In this document: one piece after another, positions 15,451 through 23,998 of the stretch
How positions within the stretch are numbered: position 1 is the first letter of the stretch
How the letters are laid out: every line of letters begins with the position of its first letter
NCBI GenBank assembly: GCA_045106175.1
Contig: JBGCEF010000085.1
Location: 1-30,277, forward strand
DNA: 30,277 bases
Direction: 5' to 3'
Source of the DNA: TMED27 sp045106175
GTDB taxonomy: Bacteria; Pseudomonadota; Alphaproteobacteria; Micavibrionales; Micavibrionaceae
Position numbers and translations under genes: made by a program
The notes under the pieces: model-generated
The model's input: only the letters and a program-made list of their open reading frames with translations
Told to the model about the DNA's origin: nothing
The model's database searches: none

Positions 15451-16161
15451 ATGAACAAAATTGTAAAACAATGGATCATAGATGCCTTTTCAAAAGCCGC
15501 AGCGTATAGCTCTGCCGGAAACCTTTTAATTGATCTTCAAGACTATGAAACACGAAAAAAAGGATCATTCCAAGCCGCCCAAATATGCGCAGACTTTTCG
15601 CAGAACTTAAGGAAACATGGTATCAAAAACTTATGGGTTGGAATGCCGTTCGTAAAAGCGCCATGGCAAAGATATACGCTATCCGAATTTTTAAATTCGC
15701 AATCAACAGATCGCGTAGATCTATTCAAAATTGCCAAACCATCAGAAAATGAATTCATTTACATCAAACAAGGCTTTGACGCTTTTTCAGAAGAAGGCCC
15801 ACTACATGATGACACAAAAAACTTCGATCTATTATTTGCATGCGGCCTCAATGCAATGGCTTGCTTACCACATTCTGTCATAGGGGCACTAAGGTCAACA
15901 AAAGCTAATATTATCGTGCTAAAAGACGGAACTAACGGAAATCCAGATATCTCTGTTGAAGAACATAAACGAGTAATATTATCATTTGCATCCGAAGAAG
16001 AACGAACCGCATTTAGTAAAAGACTGATGGTATCCGATACAAAAACAGTAAAACAAATACTAGAAGAAATTAACCAGCCGCCCGTTTCACAACATCACAA
16101 AGACCATCAACCACCGCCTCAACCGCATCCGCATCATCGCCTTCCGCCATCACACGAATAA
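15451..16161 (+). CDS. Isochorismatase-like cysteine hydrolase (distant member)
   Basis: A 236-residue protein from the ATG at 15451; an in-frame TTG at 15412 would add 13 residues but falls inside an inverted repeat and has no ribosome site. The isochorismatase-like pattern is visible: a strand ending in LLIDLQ (D28), IYIKQGFDAF (K106, like the family's K-x-x-x-S-A-F), then a strand and turn LLFACGLNAMACLPHSVIGAL (C138), and a following IIVLKDGTN strand. D28, K106 and C138 would form the family's catalytic triad. The substrate is unknown. It is alone on the plus strand and its last ~30 residues are His/Pro-rich because they are read antisense to the end of glmM. Identification rests on motif order only. 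Confidence 0.6.
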   Translation: MNKIVKQWIIDAFSKAAAYSSAGNLLIDLQDYETRKKGSFQAAQICADFSQNLRKHGIKNLWVGMPFVKAPWQRYTLSEFLNSQSTDRVDLFKIAKPSENEFIYIKQGFDAFSEEGPLHDDTKNFDLLFACGLNAMACLPHSVIGALRSTKANIIVLKDGTNGNPDISVEEHKRVILSFASEEERTAFSKRLMVSDTKTVKQILEEINQPPVSQHHKDHQPPPQPHPHHRLPPSHE

Positions 16162-17443
16162 CGGGCTCGGTTCCGCTAGCGCGCACCAAAAGACGACCGG
16201 AATTCGCACCAGAATTCGCCAAAGCATCTTCAGCCTTTTGAATGGCATCTTGAACAGACGCATCATCCAACGGTTTTGCCGACTTATCAAAAACCACATT
16301 TTTCAAAATCTGAGGCAACGGCTCAAACAAAAAAAGCGCTTCACTCGCCTTCTGACCACTCTCTTTTATCATACCGAGAATTTTAAGCGCGGCCATCAAA
16401 CCATCACCTGTTGTTGAGCTATCCGATAAAATAATATGCCCGGATTGTTCCCCGCCTAAATTAAATCCACCATGGCGCATCGCCTCAACCACATACCGGT
16501 CACCAACGCCTGTGCGCTCTAAATGAATATCCTTGCTTTTCAAAAAGCGTTCCAGCCCCAAATTCGACATCACCGTCGCAACAAGGGTATTATTCATTAA
16601 TTCACCTCGCGATTGCATCGAAACCGCAAGCGCAGCCATCAACTGATCCCCGTCAATCTTCGCGCCTTTTTCATCTACCATAATCAGACGATCTGCATCA
16701 CCATCCAATGCAATACCAATATCCGCCCCATGTTCGACAACCGCATCTTGAAGTGCTTGCGTAGAAGTCGCCCCAAAACCATCATTGATATTACGCCCAT
16801 CAGGCTTCACACCAATCGCAATCACATCCGCTTCCAATTCCCACAACACTTGCGGCGCAACCTTATAAGCCGCACCATGCGCACAATCTATAACAATTTT
16901 CAGCCCTTCAAACGACGCTCCACGCGGCAAACTCGCCCTTTTAACAAACTCCGCATAACGACCAATCGCATCGTCAAGCCGCGCCGCCTTACCCAACGCA
17001 TCAGGTGCCGCCAAAAATGCCGACATATCACTATCTAGCTTGGCTTCAATTTCCGCTTCGATACCATCGTCCAGCTTATAGCTGTCCGCACCAAAAAGCT
17101 TAATCCCGTTATCTTCAAAAGAATTATGAGACGCAGAAATCATCACCCCCACATCACATCGCAACGAACGCGTGAGCATCGCAATACCCGGCGTCGGAAT
17201 AGGGCCCGTCAAAATCACATCCATCCCCATGGACAAAAAACCAGCCGTAATCGCTTGTTCCAACATGTAACACGATAAACGCGTATCTTTACCAATCACA
17301 ACGCGGTCCGTCGGCTTACCCCGACGGGATTCACGTAAAACCAATGCTGTTGCCATCGCAATCCGTGTCGCCGTAGAAGCCGTCATCGGCTCAACATTCG
17401 CTCGCCCGCGTATTCCATCTGTACCAAAATATGTCCTTGTCAT
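16070..17443 (-). CDS. glmM: Phosphoglucosamine mutase
   Basis: Converts glucosamine-6-phosphate to glucosamine-1-phosphate for UDP-GlcNAc, peptidoglycan and lipid A synthesis. The 457-residue protein shows all family landmarks: FGTDGIRG near the N-terminus, the active-site loop ISASHN with phosphoserine S105, the metal loop DGDADR in the middle, the sugar-binding GGEQSGH segment, and RASGTEP in the C-terminal phosphate-binding domain. The residue after ISASHN is Ser rather than the usual Pro. The ATG lacks a strong ribosome site. It lies at the end of the run from ftsH, 48 bp after the preceding gene, and overlaps the convergent hydrolase gene by 92 bp. Confidence 0.97.
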   Translation of the reverse strand: MTRTYFGTDGIRGRANVEPMTASTATRIAMATALVLRESRRGKPTDRVVIGKDTRLSCYMLEQAITAGFLSMGMDVILTGPIPTPGIAMLTRSLRCDVGVMISASHNSFEDNGIKLFGADSYKLDDGIEAEIEAKLDSDMSAFLAAPDALGKAARLDDAIGRYAEFVKRASLPRGASFEGLKIVIDCAHGAAYKVAPQVLWELEADVIAIGVKPDGRNINDGFGATSTQALQDAVVEHGADIGIALDGDADRLIMVDEKGAKIDGDQLMAALAVSMQSRGELMNNTLVATVMSNLGLERFLKSKDIHLERTGVGDRYVVEAMRHGGFNLGGEQSGHIILSDSSTTGDGLMAALKILGMIKESGQKASEALFLFEPLPQILKNVVFDKSAKPLDDASVQDAIQKAEDALANSGANSGRLLVRASGTEPVIRVMAEGDDADAVEAVVDGLCDVVKRAAG

Positions 17444-17491
17444 AGTCTAATGATGCACGAATAAACCTAGAAAGAAAACACTGTTTCTAAC

Positions 17492-18094
17492 CTAGCGCGT
17501 AAAAAGCTCTAAGCCCGGCTCTTCTTGGGCCAAATCCGCAAAGGCATCTTCCATAAAACCCATGAAATTTGTTACTGATATATCTTGAACTGGAAAATCG
17601 GCATAAAAACCATTGCCATACACAACGCGGACCGTAGGGCCTTCATGTTCATACGCTTGGCTAATATCAGGGTAAATATCACTATCAACAGCAATAATTG
17701 AAAAATCGATACCTAAAAATTCTCGAACATCTTTCACAACGCTCAAAATCTGATCACCGTCATGCTCCGAAGAATAAAACGCCATAGCCGTCGGGGACGT
17801 GCGTGATATCTCGTCCCTAGCATCTGCAAATCTTGTAAAAACTTCTGCAACAACATTATCAAAAGCATCAGCAGCCGTATTCAACACATCCCTATTCGCC
17901 TCTAAAGCAAGATCCGAAACATTCGTAGAACCATCAACAGCCCCCCAATAAGCTGTCTTTGCCGCATTATACTGCTCAAATAAATCAGGCGGCAGCGAAA
18001 AATGATACACATCCTGATTAATTTCAGGCAGCTGCGCAGCTGCGCCTTGGGCCGCTAAAATAAAACCAGCTACATATGATTGTAAACGCGCCAT
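17492..18094 (-). CDS. Secreted protein with possible thioredoxin-like fold lacking catalytic cysteines
   Basis: A 200-residue protein with an N-terminal signal ending in AQGAAA (cleavage near residue 20). Residues 40-100 look helical. From residue ~103 the pattern resembles a thioredoxin core: strand MAFYSS, a helix, strand FSIIAVDSD (131-139), then GPTVRVVYGNG with P153 at the cis-proline position, and a final amphipathic helix. The CXXC site is absent: the equivalent loop reads SSEHDGD and the mature protein has no cysteine. It follows the Tat-type thioredoxin-like gene (78 bp gap) and precedes glmM. The family is not recognised, and the thioredoxin reading is inference. Confidence 0.6.
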   Translation of the reverse strand: MARLQSYVAGFILAAQGAAAQLPEINQDVYHFSLPPDLFEQYNAAKTAYWGAVDGSTNVSDLALEANRDVLNTAADAFDNVVAEVFTRFADARDEISRTSPTAMAFYSSEHDGDQILSVVKDVREFLGIDFSIIAVDSDIYPDISQAYEHEGPTVRVVYGNGFYADFPVQDISVTNFMGFMEDAFADLAQEEPGLELFTR

Positions 18095-18172
18095 GTCTCA
18101 ATTCACTCTGAACGTATTTATAAAAAATTAATCATACACAAAGAATAACAACCATCAAAGATCAAGCATCTA

Positions 18173-18841
18173 TCAGCCAAATCGTTGCTCGTCATTTTTA
18201 AGCGATGAGTGATCCAACGTCTGCGACCATTCCTCACGCGCTAAATCGACGAGTTGAGCTATACGGTCTTCTGATAATACCTGTCCATCAAACTCCGCAA
18301 GTGCCAATCCACCTTTCCAAACCTGAAGCATTGGAAATTGACGCGCACTTGGAAAAACCGCTTCTTGGGTTATTTTCATAACAGTATCGCGATTTTGAGC
18401 ATCAACAACCACAACCTTCAACGCAGACACATCATCACCCGCTTTATCAACGCCTCCCGCAAGCTGCGCATATTGCTCATGACAACTTTCACATGCTTCG
18501 TTGTGATATTGCACAACAACAAATTCATCCCTGCTGGCATTTTCCATGTAATCAAGGAAATCATAACCAGCTTGTTCTGGATCATTAGACGTCGGACGAT
18601 ACTCAACAACAGAGCCACCATTAAAAGCACCTGCTAAATAAGCACCACCTCCGCCAACAGTTAAAACTCCAGCACCTAAAGCGCCAAAGTCCAAAAGCTT
18701 TCTGCGAGATATCCCAGCAGATGATTGGTCTTGCTCTTTACGTTGTGCACGCAACTCATCAACAGTAATGCCTAGCTTTTCTGCATGCTGTTCAAGCCTG
18801 CGCCTAACCTGACGGCTCTCTTTTTCTGAACCCTGAGACAT
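18173..18841 (-). CDS. Tat-signal thioredoxin-like protein with CESC motif
   Basis: A 222-residue protein. Residues 1-44 are charged and probably helical. SRRKLL (R46-R47) followed by a Gly/Ala/Leu stretch to about residue 72 is a twin-arginine signal or anchor. The exported part has a thioredoxin plan: strand FVVVQYH, then C117-E-S-C120, a helix, strand LKVVVVDAQ, FPMLQVWKGG with a proline at the cis-Pro place, and a final helix. The wide spacing before the cis-Pro and CESC instead of CGPC suggest a specialised redox or sensing role. AAGGA lies before the ATG. It sits between ftsH and the cysteine-free partner gene, with its own candidate promoter. Confidence 0.75.
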   Translation of the reverse strand: MSQGSEKESRQVRRRLEQHAEKLGITVDELRAQRKEQDQSSAGISRRKLLDFGALGAGVLTVGGGGAYLAGAFNGGSVVEYRPTSNDPEQAGYDFLDYMENASRDEFVVVQYHNEACESCHEQYAQLAGGVDKAGDDVSALKVVVVDAQNRDTVMKITQEAVFPSARQFPMLQVWKGGLALAEFDGQVLSEDRIAQLVDLAREEWSQTLDHSSLKNDEQRFG

Positions 18842-18873
18842 ATCAATTCCTTTTCATAAAAACAAAAAAAATA

Positions 18874-18901
18874 AATAAACGCTAAGGACCATTTATGTCA
18901 A
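18874..18901 (-). promoter_or_regulatory. Candidate sigma-70 promoter for the Tat thioredoxin-like gene
   Basis: On the minus strand a perfect -35 box TTGACA (18896-18901) is followed after 16 bases by TTTATT (18874-18879), a 4/6 match to the -10 consensus. It lies in the 111-bp gap after ftsH, about 35 bp before the start codon. A 14-bp palindrome AAAAATGCATTTTT (18903-18916) abuts the -35 box. Confidence 0.35.
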
Positions 18902-18952
18902 GAAAAATGCATTTTTATACATAAATTAAAACATTGAATAATCTGAGTGAAA

Positions 18953-20842
18953 CTATGCGCTACTCGGCACAGAACTCTGCGGCAATCCACCCGATGTATC
19001 ATCATCACCGCCATCACGAATGATCGGCTCACCGCGCAACAACGCTTTAATCTCATCACCCGAAAGAAGCTCATATTCAATCAAGGCTTTCGCCAATGTA
19101 TGAAGATCATCAAGATTATCCGTCAAAATCTGCTTTGCACGCGCATACGCCTCATCAACGATACGTCGAACTTCGCTATCAACAAGGTCCGCAGTCGACT
19201 CAGACATATTTTTACTTTGCGCAACAGAATGTCCAAGAAACACTTCTTCGGAATCTTGCGCATAGCGTATAGTGCCAAGCTTGTCAGAATACCCCCATTC
19301 CATCACCATTTTACGAGCAATATTTGTAGCCTGCTGAATATCGCTGCTTGCGCCGGTCGTCACTTTTTCTTCACCAAAAATAATCTCTTCGGCAACACGC
19401 CCCCCCATAGCAACAGATAAATCCGCCTCAAGCTTTTCTAAGCTCATCGACAAACGATCATTCTCAGGAAGACGCATAACAACACCAAGCGCACGCCCAC
19501 GCGGCACAATCGTTGCTTTATGAATAGGGTCACTCGCCTCTTCATTCAATCCAACAAGCGCATGCCCTGCCTCATGATATGCCGTAAGCTTTTTCTCATC
19601 TTCACTCATCACCATGGATTTACGCTCAGCACCCATGAGAACTTTATCTTTGGCCTCTTCAAACTCTTCCATACCTACAACACGCTTACTTTTACGTGCT
19701 GCATGCAAAGCTGCCTCATTAACCAAATTCGCCAAATCAGCACCACTAAAGCCCGGCGTCCCACGTGCAATCACCATAGGATCAACATTATTCGCAAGTG
19801 GTACTTTCTTCATATGAACCTGAAGAATCTTATCACGCCCTTTGATATCAGGAAGCGGCACAACAATTTGACGGTCAAAACGACCAGGACGAAGAAGTGC
19901 AGGATCAAGAACGTCAGGACGGTTTGTAGCCGCTAAAATAATCACGCCTTCATTCGCTTCAAAACCATCCATTTCAACCAGCATCTGGTTCAATGTCTGC
20001 TCACGCTCATCATTACCACCGCCTAAACCGGCCCCACGATGACGGCCAACTGCATCAATCTCATCAATAAAGATAATACAAGGCGCATTCTTTTTTCCTT
20101 GTTCAAACATATCGCGAACGCGGCTCGCACCAACACCAACAAACATTTCAACAAAGTCAGATCCTGAAATCGTAAAGAACGGAACGTTCGCCTCGCCCGC
20201 AACGGCACGCGCAACTAACGTTTTACCTGTACCCGGCTGCCCAACAAGCAAAGCACCCTTTGGTATTTTACCACCAAGACGCGAAAATTTACCTGGATCT
20301 TTGAGAAATTCTACAACCTCTTCTAATTCCTGCTTAGCTTCTTCAATACCAGCAACATCATCAAATGTAATTCGTCCTTCTTTTTCGGTCAGCATTTTCG
20401 CACGTGATTTACCAAAACCCATCGCGCCACCGCCGCCTTTACCACCTTGCATTTGACGCATAAAAAACAACCAAACGCCTACAATCAAAATCGCAGGAAG
20501 AAGCGAAATTATAATACTCCCCAGAGTCATCTGCTCAGGATCCTGAGGCTGTGCCTTAATCTCAACGCCAGTATCAGCAAGACGATCGACAACATTTTCA
20601 TTCGGCGGAACAACAACGCTGAATGCTTCACCACCACTGGCGAATGTTCCAGTCACGTCACTACCTTTAATTGTGACATCACGAACACGACCATCACGCG
20701 CACCCGCCATAAATTCAGAATAAGAAAGCTCATTCGCCTTGACCGCCCCCGCGCGCTGCGCGCCTTGAATAACGTTAATCAAGAAAAATAAAACAAAGGC
20801 AATCGCCAACCAGAAAATCAGATTACGGCTCAATCCGTTCAC
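18953..20842 (-). CDS. ftsH: ATP-dependent membrane zinc protease FtsH
   Basis: Hexameric inner-membrane AAA+ protease that degrades membrane and short-lived soluble proteins. The 629-residue protein has two membrane helices (about 8-25 and 108-127) around a periplasmic FtsH-ext domain, a Gly-rich linker, and an AAA domain with Walker A GQPGTGKT (201-208; Gln instead of the usual second-position Pro), Walker B IIFIDEIDAVG and NRPDVLDPALLRPGR. The M41 protease domain has HEAGH (H423, E424, H427). The start is GTG with AAAGGAT at good spacing. It lies 64 bp after a gene encoding only the FtsH N-terminal region. Confidence 0.98.
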   Translation of the reverse strand: MNGLSRNLIFWLAIAFVLFFLINVIQGAQRAGAVKANELSYSEFMAGARDGRVRDVTIKGSDVTGTFASGGEAFSVVVPPNENVVDRLADTGVEIKAQPQDPEQMTLGSIIISLLPAILIVGVWLFFMRQMQGGKGGGGAMGFGKSRAKMLTEKEGRITFDDVAGIEEAKQELEEVVEFLKDPGKFSRLGGKIPKGALLVGQPGTGKTLVARAVAGEANVPFFTISGSDFVEMFVGVGASRVRDMFEQGKKNAPCIIFIDEIDAVGRHRGAGLGGGNDEREQTLNQMLVEMDGFEANEGVIILAATNRPDVLDPALLRPGRFDRQIVVPLPDIKGRDKILQVHMKKVPLANNVDPMVIARGTPGFSGADLANLVNEAALHAARKSKRVVGMEEFEEAKDKVLMGAERKSMVMSEDEKKLTAYHEAGHALVGLNEEASDPIHKATIVPRGRALGVVMRLPENDRLSMSLEKLEADLSVAMGGRVAEEIIFGEEKVTTGASSDIQQATNIARKMVMEWGYSDKLGTIRYAQDSEEVFLGHSVAQSKNMSESTADLVDSEVRRIVDEAYARAKQILTDNLDDLHTLAKALIEYELLSGDEIKALLRGEPIIRDGGDDDTSGGLPQSSVPSSA

Positions 20843-20906
20843 GTTTAAATCCTTTCATTTAATTAACTGTAATGTAGCCCAATTGACGGATCAAACAAGC
20901 AACAAT

Positions 20907-21317
20907 TTAATCTTTCTTTTTCATCTGTCGCATAAAAAACATCCACAGAAAAACGAATAACAACGGCGGAAACATAGACAATAAAACAGACAAATGAGAG
21001 TCCCAATCTTTATCTTGTACGTTTGCAAACTTTACATGAACTCCATATTGAGAAACCCGTTGAGTAACATTTTCTCCCTCTGGAACTGCCACGATAAACT
21101 TTTCACCGCTACTAACCAATCGTCCCTCGAGAACATCACGGTTCAATACAATAGAATTAATATTCCCATTCTGAACAATAGTCAGAAATTGTGAATAAGA
21201 AAAATTAGCAGGCTTAAGCTGCTGATCATCGTTTATGTTCTTGCTAGCATAGAAGAAAATAAATCCAAGAATTGAAAAACCTAAAAAAACCAACGAAGCT
21301 TTACTAAACCCAAGCAA
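20907..21317 (-). CDS. Stand-alone FtsH N-terminal membrane/periplasmic region (no AAA or protease domain)
   Basis: A 136-residue protein that matches FtsH from its first helix to just after its second: membrane helix at ~7-25, SYSQFL (FtsH: SYSEFM), a GRLVSSGEKFIVAVP stretch (FtsH: GTFASGGEAFSVVVP), NVTQRV, then LLSMFPPLLFVF and the shared FFMRQM, ending in KKKD where FtsH enters its Gly-rich linker. All ATPase and protease parts are absent, and no remnants of them lie in the gap to ftsH. The start is TTG with GGGAG about eight bases upstream; no ATG exists near the N-terminus. The frame is intact with good conservation of the fold, so I treat it as a gene rather than a pseudogene. It may join FtsH complexes. 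Confidence 0.82.
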   Translation of the reverse strand: MLGFSKASLVFLGFSILGFIFFYASKNINDDQQLKPANFSYSQFLTIVQNGNINSIVLNRDVLEGRLVSSGEKFIVAVPEGENVTQRVSQYGVHVKFANVQDKDWDSHLSVLLSMFPPLLFVFLWMFFMRQMKKKD

Positions 21318-21356
21318 AAGATATCTCCCTAAAAATTAGTCCGCACTTTGCGCATA

Positions 21357-22382
21357 CTACAAATTATTACGCTTTTCGGTGGTTAAAATAAGAACTTGTT
21401 TTTTATCATTCCTCTCAAACACAATACCACCAAGCGTGCGTTTCCTAAAAGCGATATCATGTTTTAATGATAAAACTAGATCTTCCAACTTCTCCATACG
21501 TGGCGCATAATCACGCTCCGCACCGATCTCTTCAAAACATCTTTGCAAAACACGTAAAACAATTTCAGCATGTTTGCGACATACTACGACATTAAATTCA
21601 ATACGGTTCGTTTCTTTTTTAGTCAAATTCTCATTAAAAATCTCGGCAGCAATCTGATCCAACGCATCGCGCGCCCGCATCAAACGTTTCGCTGTAACAG
21701 ATAACCTTTTTACACTAAGCCCTTCAGCCGACAAAACATCCATCGATTGCCGCAACCGCACACGGGCAAAGGCATCATTTTTATTCGACGGATCCTCAAT
21801 AAACGGAACCGCATTCGCCGTGCAGACCTCAAGCAAATCATCTTTTGAAACATCCAGCACAGGGCGACATAAAGCAACCTGCCCCCAAAGCTGCAACGGC
21901 CTCATCCCTGCTAAACCATCCAAGCCGCTTCCTTTTGCCAAGCGAAACAAAACCGTCTCTGCCTGATCATCGCAATGATGCGCCAAAAACAAATGTTGAA
22001 TCTCATGCCGTAAGCAATAGCGGCTCATTAAATCATAACGCGCTTTACGTGCCTCTTCCTGCACACGCTCATGCGAAGGAACATCCCAAACCAAAATCTC
22101 ATGAAAAACATGATCAAACTGCGCACAATAAACCTCAACTGATCGACACTCTTTAAGAGACTCTTGTCGTAGACAATGATCAACACTCAAAACGTGCAAA
22201 ACTTTATCATGCCTTGCACACCAATCCTGCAACAACCATAATAAAGCCATACTATCAGGACCACCAGACACCCCAACAGCAAAAGCCTTAGCATCGTAAA
22301 AAGCGTTATCACGCGCATCACCAAAAACACCCTCAAAGGAGCGCGCCATTAAATGATCAAATTCTTCTGATGTCAGGCCCAT
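21357..22382 (-). CDS. tilS: tRNA(Ile)-lysidine synthetase
   Basis: Modifies C34 of the CAU anticodon of minor tRNA-Ile to lysidine, changing its codon and amino-acid identity. The 341-residue protein has the PP-loop SGGPDS at residues 39-44 in the context VGVSGGPDSMALL, HHCDDQAETVLFRLAKGSGL in the middle, and a FIEDPSN segment, all typical of TilS. It is a short form, with no full C-terminal TilS_C domain evident. It lies between cpoB (23 bp) and the FtsH N-terminal-only gene (39 bp). The pal-cpoB-tilS-ftsH order is common in alphaproteobacteria. Confidence 0.95.
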   Translation of the reverse strand: MGLTSEEFDHLMARSFEGVFGDARDNAFYDAKAFAVGVSGGPDSMALLWLLQDWCARHDKVLHVLSVDHCLRQESLKECRSVEVYCAQFDHVFHEILVWDVPSHERVQEEARKARYDLMSRYCLRHEIQHLFLAHHCDDQAETVLFRLAKGSGLDGLAGMRPLQLWGQVALCRPVLDVSKDDLLEVCTANAVPFIEDPSNKNDAFARVRLRQSMDVLSAEGLSVKRLSVTAKRLMRARDALDQIAAEIFNENLTKKETNRIEFNVVVCRKHAEIVLRVLQRCFEEIGAERDYAPRMEKLEDLVLSLKHDIAFRKRTLGGIVFERNDKKQVLILTTEKRNNL

Positions 22383-22405
22383 AGCCTAGAGTGTATCACT
22401 GTGAT

Positions 22406-23389
22406 TTAAGAAGAACAGCCAAGCTTGTTCTTTTCTTGTGTCGCACGTCGCAAAACGGGGGCAGAAGCTTTAAATCCCTCTTTTTGTATCTGCGCCAATG
22501 CAACACAGGCATCTTCTGGCTTATCAAGCGCAGCAAGAGACATACCAAGCTTAAGTAAATTGTCTGCCGTCTTAGAATTATTAGGATATTGTTTAAATCC
22601 CTCCGCAAAAACGCGCACAGCTGTTTCAAAATCTCCACGCACATAATATGTCTCACCCAACCAATATTTAGCATTTCCAGCCAACACATGATCAGGATAT
22701 TCATTCAAGAAAACCTGAAATTCTTTTTGAGCAACATCATATTTCTCATTTTTGAGCATAGAAAACGCATTCTCATATGTTGCCGCCGCAAGATCCTCAT
22801 TCGATGCAATCCCCTGACTGGTCTCGCGATAAGACCCAAGCGTCCCCGCTGCTTGTCCCTGATTTAATTGCCCAGAGTTCCATTGATACCCACCCGTGTT
22901 TCTAGACTCATCACGGTTATTTAAATCATCTCCCACACGATCAGAATTAGGTGCACGATTAATATATTTAGCCCCACCAACAGATGGCGCACCCGAACCT
23001 CTTCCCTCAAGACTTTCAAGGCGCAATTCAAAATCAGACTTTAACCGTTCTAATTCCTCTCGAAGCAAACGATTATCATACGACAACTCTTCGTTCTTTC
23101 CCCGCATATTGCGCAGTTCTGTCTCAAGCTGTGAAATACGTACTTCTAAGCTCGCATGTGCCGCATCACGTCCATTACCTGCAAACCCCGAAGTACCTTG
23201 CGGCTGTTCTCCACGAAATAGTGCACGGCTTAGTGTCTCAATCTCCTTTTCAAGGCGATCAATACGGTTACGTAACTCTCTGTTGGATTGCGCAGACGCA
23301 TCCGCGACAGTCAAGCAACAAAATCCAATAGCCAAAAGGCCCAAAAATAATTGGGCCTTCGACATTTTAACAGTTGAAAAAATGCGCAT
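22406..23389 (-). CDS. cpoB: Cell division coordinator CpoB (YbgF)
   Basis: Periplasmic protein that links the Tol-Pal system to peptidoglycan synthesis during constriction. The 327-residue protein has a signal peptide (cleaved near ASA-Q at residue 33), coiled-coil segments at about 36-57 and 80-130 that serve for trimerisation in the family, a Gly/Asn/Ser-rich linker at about 130-200, and a tetratricopeptide region at about 205-325 (YENAFSMLKNEKYDVAQKEF, AKYWLGETYYVRGDF, LLKLGMSLAALDKPEDA). The ATG at 23387-23389 has AGGA eight bases upstream and was preferred over the internal ATG at Met9. It starts 14 bp after the pal stop codon. Confidence 0.95.
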   Translation of the reverse strand: MRIFSTVKMSKAQLFLGLLAIGFCCLTVADASAQSNRELRNRIDRLEKEIETLSRALFRGEQPQGTSGFAGNGRDAAHASLEVRISQLETELRNMRGKNEELSYDNRLLREELERLKSDFELRLESLEGRGSGAPSVGGAKYINRAPNSDRVGDDLNNRDESRNTGGYQWNSGQLNQGQAAGTLGSYRETSQGIASNEDLAAATYENAFSMLKNEKYDVAQKEFQVFLNEYPDHVLAGNAKYWLGETYYVRGDFETAVRVFAEGFKQYPNNSKTADNLLKLGMSLAALDKPEDACVALAQIQKEGFKASAPVLRRATQEKNKLGCSS

Positions 23390-23403
23390 GAATAACGTCC
23401 TAA

Positions 23404-23937
23404 TTAATTAACTTTCGAAACGCCGCGACGGTTTTGCGACCATGCATCAGCATTATTACCAGGAACTGCAGGACGTTCTTTACCGTATGTAATCGTATCA
23501 ACACGACGTGGATCCACACCCAAAGCTACGAGATAGTTTTTAGCAGAATTCGCGCGACGCTCTCCCAGCGCAAGGTTATATTCACGCGTTCCACGCTCAT
23601 CCGCATGTCCTTCGATTGTGATGGTAAGCTGTGGGTATTGAAGCAACCAATTTGCTTGTCTTTCCAAAACAAGTCGCGCTTCAGGATTAATGTCATATGC
23701 ATCAGTTCCATAAAAAATGCGATCACCAACATTCACAATAAAATCTTGTTGAGATCCCGGAAGTGGACCACCGGTTCCATCCAATGTCTCTGCATCATAT
23801 ATGTCTGATAAAGGGCCGCTTGGCGCATTAGAACTTGTATCAACACCTTGACTATCAAGTGTTGCATCTTCATCTGTCGTTGAACACGCAGACACCAAAA
23901 CCATTACGGCAAAAATCATTAAGTAACGGGCAAACAT
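23404..23937 (-). CDS. pal: Peptidoglycan-associated lipoprotein Pal
   Basis: Outer-membrane lipoprotein that binds peptidoglycan and works with the Tol proteins to keep the envelope together at division. The 177-residue protein has a lipoprotein signal with lipobox VSAC (C18), a ~40-residue acidic linker, and an OmpA-like domain at about 68-175 with the TITIEGHADERGTREYN motif and the NLALGERRANSAKNYL helix. A strong AAGGAG precedes the ATG. tolB, which usually precedes pal, is not upstream here; a BON-domain lipoprotein gene is instead, 140 bp away. Confidence 0.97.
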   Translation of the reverse strand: MFARYLMIFAVMVLVSACSTTDEDATLDSQGVDTSSNAPSGPLSDIYDAETLDGTGGPLPGSQQDFIVNVGDRIFYGTDAYDINPEARLVLERQANWLLQYPQLTITIEGHADERGTREYNLALGERRANSAKNYLVALGVDPRRVDTITYGKERPAVPGNNADAWSQNRRGVSKVN

Positions 23938-23998
23938 GGATATTTTCTCCTTAAAATACTAATCGGATTATGAATCATTAAACTCATACATTTAAATA

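Noticed and set aside
20843..21317. FtsH N-terminal copy considered as a frameshifted part of ftsH
   Set aside because: The downstream ftsH has its own complete N-terminus and GTG start with a ribosome site, so this is a separate copy and not a broken front end.
22896..23411. A 171-residue plus-strand frame in cpoB
   Set aside because: Antisense shadow of the coiled-coil coding part of cpoB; Ser/Arg-rich with no recognisable fold.
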